This document shows, in pieces, positions 48,098-50,944 of a stretch of DNA of 50,944 nt. Position numbers and translations under genes: made by a program. Every line of letters starts with the position of its first letter. Positions within the stretch are counted from its first letter, which is position 1. Below the pieces are notes generated by a model. The model ran no database searches, was not told where the DNA came from, and saw only the letters and a list, made by a program, of their open reading frames with translations. Source of the DNA: a virus; the IMG/VR virus record IMGVR_UViG_3300018071_000003, positions 1 through 50,944 of that record; one strand, given 5' to 3'.

Positions 48098-48841
48098 GTG
48101 AAGGCACTTGTGAAGGCACTCATTGATGGCGACATCATTGCGTATCGCTGTGCGGTGTCAGCGGAACAAGAAGATCAAGCTTTTATCCCTATCTCGCGTT
48201 GTGAGAATCTTGTCGAAGAAATTCTCGAAGCTACTGAAGCAAATCTGCACGAGATTTTTATCAGCGGTCCGGGAAATTTTCGTAGAGAAATCTACCCGGC
48301 GTACAAAGTTAACAGGAAGCAACCACCGCCGAAATGGTTAGAAACTTGTGAGAGGTATTTAATTGACGAATGGAATGCGACCGTTACTGACGGATGTGAA
48401 GCTGACGATGCGTTGGGTGTTGCCCAAATGGAAGGAATTTATTTTGACGATCCTGAAATTCCATTTGGTCTATATACAGTTATTTGTTCCATTGATAAAG
48501 ACCTTCTTCAGATTCCCGGAAAGCATTATAACTTTGTTAAACGGGAGTTTCAGGAAATCTCCTATGCCCGAGGAATGCGAGAGTTTTACTTAAGTATGCT
48601 CATTGGCGACGCCACAGATAACATCAAAGGTTTGAAAAATGTTGGAAAATCTAAAGCGCCTAGACTTTTAGAAGGTTGTTCAACCGAAGATGAATTATTT
48701 AATACTTGTCGTGAATTATATAATGATGACGAGTACATGCTGCTAACAGGACGACTCTTATGGATATGGCGTCAAACAAATGGAGATTGGTTAAATACGC
48801 ATTACGGTCAAATATTAAATGAAGCAATGCACAAAGTGTAA
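48098..48841 (+). CDS. 5'-3' exonuclease (flap nuclease type)
   Basis: A 247-residue protein starting at GTG 48098; a duplicated GTGAAGGCACT makes GTG 48110 an alternative. The family parts are I-D-G-D near 9-12, Y-P-A-Y-K-V-N-R near 67-74, D-G-C-E-A-D-D near 97-103, S-I-D-K-D-L near 129-134 and G-D-A-T-D-N-I-K-G near 169-177. These acidic clusters bind the two metal ions. It resembles the T5/T7-type exonucleases that remove primers and degrade host DNA. It lies in the replication block after the polymerase. Confidence 0.85.
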   Translation: MKALVKALIDGDIIAYRCAVSAEQEDQAFIPISRCENLVEEILEATEANLHEIFISGPGNFRREIYPAYKVNRKQPPPKWLETCERYLIDEWNATVTDGCEADDALGVAQMEGIYFDDPEIPFGLYTVICSIDKDLLQIPGKHYNFVKREFQEISYARGMREFYLSMLIGDATDNIKGLKNVGKSKAPRLLEGCSTEDELFNTCRELYNDDEYMLLTGRLLWIWRQTNGDWLNTHYGQILNEAMHKV

Positions 48842-48865
48842 AGTTAGCTATAAGGAAAAAAATAT

Positions 48866-49063
48866 TTGGAACCCGGTACAATTACAAAAACAAGAAGCGG
48901 GGCCGCAGTGAGAATCTATTGTGTAGATGCTGGAGGTAGACATCCTATTCATGGAGCCTATTGGAACGCAATTGAAATGTGTTGGACGCCTTCCAGTTGG
49001 GACAAAGACGGATGTTTCGTAGGGGCTAAATGGCCCCGATCGGTTGATCTTGTCCAAGAATGA
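48866..49063 (+). CDS. Small phage protein, unknown function
   Basis: A 65-residue protein starting at TTG 48866 with AAGGAAA upstream. The parts G-A-A-V-R-I-Y-C-V-D-A-G-G and H-P-I-H-G-A-Y-W resemble a recurrent small phage beta-domain family. No function is known. It overlaps the start of the next HNH gene by 20 bases. Confidence 0.55.
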   Translation: MEPGTITKTRSGAAVRIYCVDAGGRHPIHGAYWNAIEMCWTPSSWDKDGCFVGAKWPRSVDLVQE

Positions 49064-49415
49064 ACATACCCGGAATGGAGGCACTTGGACGGAAGGACGA
49101 TTCCGTGGATTCATTACTAGTGCTCTTAGAGGGGCTTTTAGACGTTGGCAACCAAAGTATACAACACTTGCGAACAGTTGTGTCGGACGTAAGAAGAATA
49201 AACAATCAGGTAGGCTCGCAAAGCATTATAGATGCGCTATATGTAATGGAGCGTTCCCACAAACCGGAGTACAGGTGGATCATAAACTTCCTATCGGCAG
49301 TACGAAAAGCTGGAATGAGTTTATAGAAAAGCTATTTTGTGAATCAAACAACCTACAGGTTTTGTGCAAATTGTGTCATAAGAAAAAGACAAAGAAGGAA
49401 CAAGTGTGCAAATAA
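49044..49415 (+). CDS. HNH endonuclease with zinc clasp
   Basis: About 123 residues; TTG 49044 and TTG 49050 are both possible starts and neither has a clear ribosome site. H-T-R-N-G-G-T-W-T-E-G-R-F near 8-20, then H-Y-R-C-A-I-C near 61-67, V-D-H-K-L-P near 78-83 and L-Q-V-L-C-K-L-C-H-K-K-K near 103-114 match a widespread phage HNH family often found with replication genes. It may be a recombination or homing nuclease. Confidence 0.75.
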   Translation: MILSKNEHTRNGGTWTEGRFRGFITSALRGAFRRWQPKYTTLANSCVGRKKNKQSGRLAKHYRCAICNGAFPQTGVQVDHKLPIGSTKSWNEFIEKLFCESNNLQVLCKLCHKKKTKKEQVCK

Positions 49416-49618
49416 ACTTTGAAGAACCAACTCCAAATGGGATAGCACAATTTAGTGGAGAACTTACCAAAGAAGAAGTTGACTTCCTTCTGCGTTTCGC
49501 ACTACTTAGCTTACTTACACGTGGAATGCTTCCACAAACAATTGTAGTTAAGTACCCGAATGAAGATGAAGATATTATTGATGCGGAAATTATTCCGGAC
49601 AAGAAGGATATGAATTGA
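49406..49618 (+). CDS. Small acidic protein, unknown function
   Basis: A 70-residue protein from GTG 49406. It has a beta N-terminus, a hydrophobic helix (F-L-L-R-F-A-L-L-S-L-L) near 27-37 and an acidic C-terminus. No family is recognised. It overlaps the HNH gene before it and the phosphoesterase start after it. Confidence 0.5.
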   Translation: MQINFEEPTPNGIAQFSGELTKEEVDFLLRFALLSLLTRGMLPQTIVVKYPNEDEDIIDAEIIPDKKDMN

Positions 49619-50418
49619 AGCACCTTGTCATTCCAGATGCACAGTGTAAGCCCGGTGTACCTCTAGAGCACCTTACTTGGGCCGGTAAGTACATTGTCGA
49701 AAAGAAACCTGATACAATTATCTGCATTGGTGACTTTGCAGATATGGAATCCCTTTCGATGTACGATGTAGGCAAGAAAAGTTTTGAGGGCCGACGATAT
49801 CAGTCTGACATTAAGTGTGCTCACGAATCAATGGAATTGTTACTTAGTCCTATATGGGATTTTAATGAGAAAGCTGCTCGAAATCATGAGAAACAATATT
49901 TTCCTAGGATGGTTCTTACCTTAGGGAACCATGAGGATAGAATTTCTAGATGTGTAGATGCTGACCCTAAACTAGATGGAGTCTTGTCTCTAAAGGATTT
50001 AAAGTATGAAGACTATGGTTGGGAAGTTTTCCCTTACCTCGAACCCATTATTATTGACGGAGTGGCTTACTGTCACTTCTTTACTTCTGGAGTGTTGGGG
50101 AAACCTGTCACAAGCGCAGCGGCGCTCCTTACTAAGAAGCACCAGAGTTGTGCTATGGGACACGTTCAGGGAAGGCAAATTGCATATGGAACAAGAGCCG
50201 ATGGTACGCAAATTACTGGACTTTTTGTGGGAGGTTTCTACCAACACGATGAAGCCTACCTTAGATGGCAAGGAAACAAGCACTGGCGCGGCTTGTGGGT
50301 CTTGCACCAGGTCCGAGAAGGAAGTTTCGATGAAATGCCAGTGAGTTTAGAATATTTAGGGATGAAATATGGTGGAAAACCACAAGATTGGTATGACAAA
50401 AAAGTGTCCAACGTGTAA
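49615..50418 (+). CDS. Phage metallophosphoesterase
   Basis: A 267-residue protein starting at TTG 49615, overlapping the preceding stop. Metal-site motifs are I-P-D-A-Q near 6-10, I-G-D-F-A-D near 38-43, L-G-N-H-E-D-R near 102-108 and G-H-V-Q near 181-184, typical of phage calcineurin-like phosphoesterases. It differs from the smaller enzyme at 43393 in length and motifs, so the phage carries two types. Substrate unknown; a DNA-end or nucleotide-processing role would fit the nuclease-rich surroundings. Confidence 0.8.
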   Translation: MKHLVIPDAQCKPGVPLEHLTWAGKYIVEKKPDTIICIGDFADMESLSMYDVGKKSFEGRRYQSDIKCAHESMELLLSPIWDFNEKAARNHEKQYFPRMVLTLGNHEDRISRCVDADPKLDGVLSLKDLKYEDYGWEVFPYLEPIIIDGVAYCHFFTSGVLGKPVTSAAALLTKKHQSCAMGHVQGRQIAYGTRADGTQITGLFVGGFYQHDEAYLRWQGNKHWRGLWVLHQVREGSFDEMPVSLEYLGMKYGGKPQDWYDKKVSNV

Positions 50419-50836
50419 TACCGTTAAGTCCATTGAGGCTTTTCAAAAAAATCGATGTGCACCTGATGGACTACAATGGCATTGCAAATTGTGCAGAAAA
50501 GTTATTGATTCTCGTCCTGAGAAACGTGCACAAGATCGTGCGCGTTATCATACAAATAAAGATCAATGGTTAGATCTCCATTTGAAAAACATGTATGGGA
50601 TTTCATTGTTTGAGTATAAACAAGTAGAAACACGTCAAAATGGTGTTTGTGCTATTTGTCAAAAAATATGTGCTTCTGGAAGAAAATTAGCTGTAGATCA
50701 TTGTCATGCAACAGGGAGATTCCGTGGACTTCTGTGTGGCAAATGTAATCAAGGAATTGGGCTTCTTCAAGAAAGTTCAGAACTTATGAAAAGAGCAATC
50801 AACTATTTGAAAAGTAAGTATGCCACTGCCAACTGA
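50393..50836 (+). CDS. Endonuclease VII-like recombination nuclease
   Basis: About 147 residues from ATG 50393. A zinc pair is C-P-T-C near residues 5-8 and C-K-L-C near 31-34, and the Endonuclease VII core is C-A-I-C-Q-K-I-C, then V-D-H-C-H-A-T-G-R-F-R-G-L-L-C-G-K-C-N near 111-129. T4 endonuclease VII resolves branched DNA before packaging. Members in other phages may act as HNH homing enzymes. The gene overlaps the phosphoesterase at its start and the next gene at its end. Confidence 0.82.
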   Translation: MTKKCPTCNTVKSIEAFQKNRCAPDGLQWHCKLCRKVIDSRPEKRAQDRARYHTNKDQWLDLHLKNMYGISLFEYKQVETRQNGVCAICQKICASGRKLAVDHCHATGRFRGLLCGKCNQGIGLLQESSELMKRAINYLKSKYATAN

Positions 50837-50944
50837 TCCAAAGGAACGAAAGAATGTTCCTATTGCTCGCGGTCTTCTTGATTACTTCCCTGATGCTTGC
50901 TGTGCAGTTGCTGAACTTAGCCGTATTGGTAATGATCAGCATAA
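50820..50944 (+). CDS. Conserved phage protein, 3' end cut off (DUF5664-like start)
   Basis: Only 41 residues are inside the window. L-L-D-Y-F-P-D-A-C-C-A-V-A-E-L-S near 19-34 followed by G-N-D-Q-H matches the start of a phage family related to dATP/dGTP diphosphohydrolases (DUF5664 type), in which the next residues are usually N-P-G-Q-P-L-H-W. Nucleotide-pool control is the likely role of that family. It overlaps the Endonuclease VII-like gene by 17 bases. The frame does not continue sensibly into base 1 of this window. Confidence 0.55.
   Translation, partial: MPLPTDPKERKNVPIARGLLDYFPDACCAVAELSRIGNDQH

Overview
The window is about 51 kb of a double-stranded DNA tailed phage genome with a short-tailed (podovirus, P22-like) virion. 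The assignment rests on an adjacent set of small and large terminase, P22-type portal, scaffold, Mu/P22-like capsid protein, gp4-like and gp10-like tail-hub proteins and three probable ejection proteins, with no tape-measure, tail-tube or sheath gene. I recognise no integrase or lysogeny repressor. Two lipoproteins with clear lipoboxes fit a Gram-negative host, but the host cannot be named from the sequence. Consensus sigma-70 promoters imply use of host RNA polymerase; no phage RNA polymerase gene is seen.

Layout. Positions 1-834 hold the last genes of a rightward cluster (two small proteins and a DUF5675 protein). They meet head-on the leftward virion and packaging cluster, 28740 down to 818: lipoprotein, small terminase, HNH nuclease, a second lipoprotein, large terminase, portal, LAGLIDADG nuclease, GroES-like chaperonin, scaffold, capsid, a long series of small virion or fibre proteins, gp4-like adaptor, polyglycine fibre, gp10-like protein, ejection proteins and a holin-like peptide. 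From 28741 to 31789 lies the control region: divergent promoters, an HTH-HNH nuclease, a GC-rich orphan gene with its own terminator, three near-identical palindromes and two long non-coding stretches, one rich in hairpins. Rightward genes then run from 31790 to the right edge.

The rightward genes fall into blocks. First come ten small unknown proteins, several Cys-rich. Next is a tightly overlapping cluster (34331-40369) of a class-I glutamine amidotransferase/gamma-glutamyl hydrolase, two amidoligases of the glutamine-synthetase-like COOH-NH2 ligase fold, a class-II glutamine amidotransferase, an ATP-grasp ligase and two unknown partners. This is the most interesting system here: a complete set of enzymes for ATP-driven amide or peptide bond formation on an unknown substrate. 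Replication genes follow: primase, DnaB-like helicase, SleB-like hydrolase, metallophosphoesterase, a small secreted protein with a metzincin-type motif, a family-A DNA polymerase in three pieces, and a 5'-3' exonuclease. More nucleases and a second phosphoesterase end the window.

The polymerase is broken twice, once by a one-base frameshift and once by an inserted cytosine methyltransferase plus HNH pair. The helicase and that methyltransferase both appear to begin at non-canonical codons (AUA and AUU). The window starts inside one rightward gene and ends inside another, so it is a cut from a larger or circular genome. The two partial genes do not join into one plausible frame.
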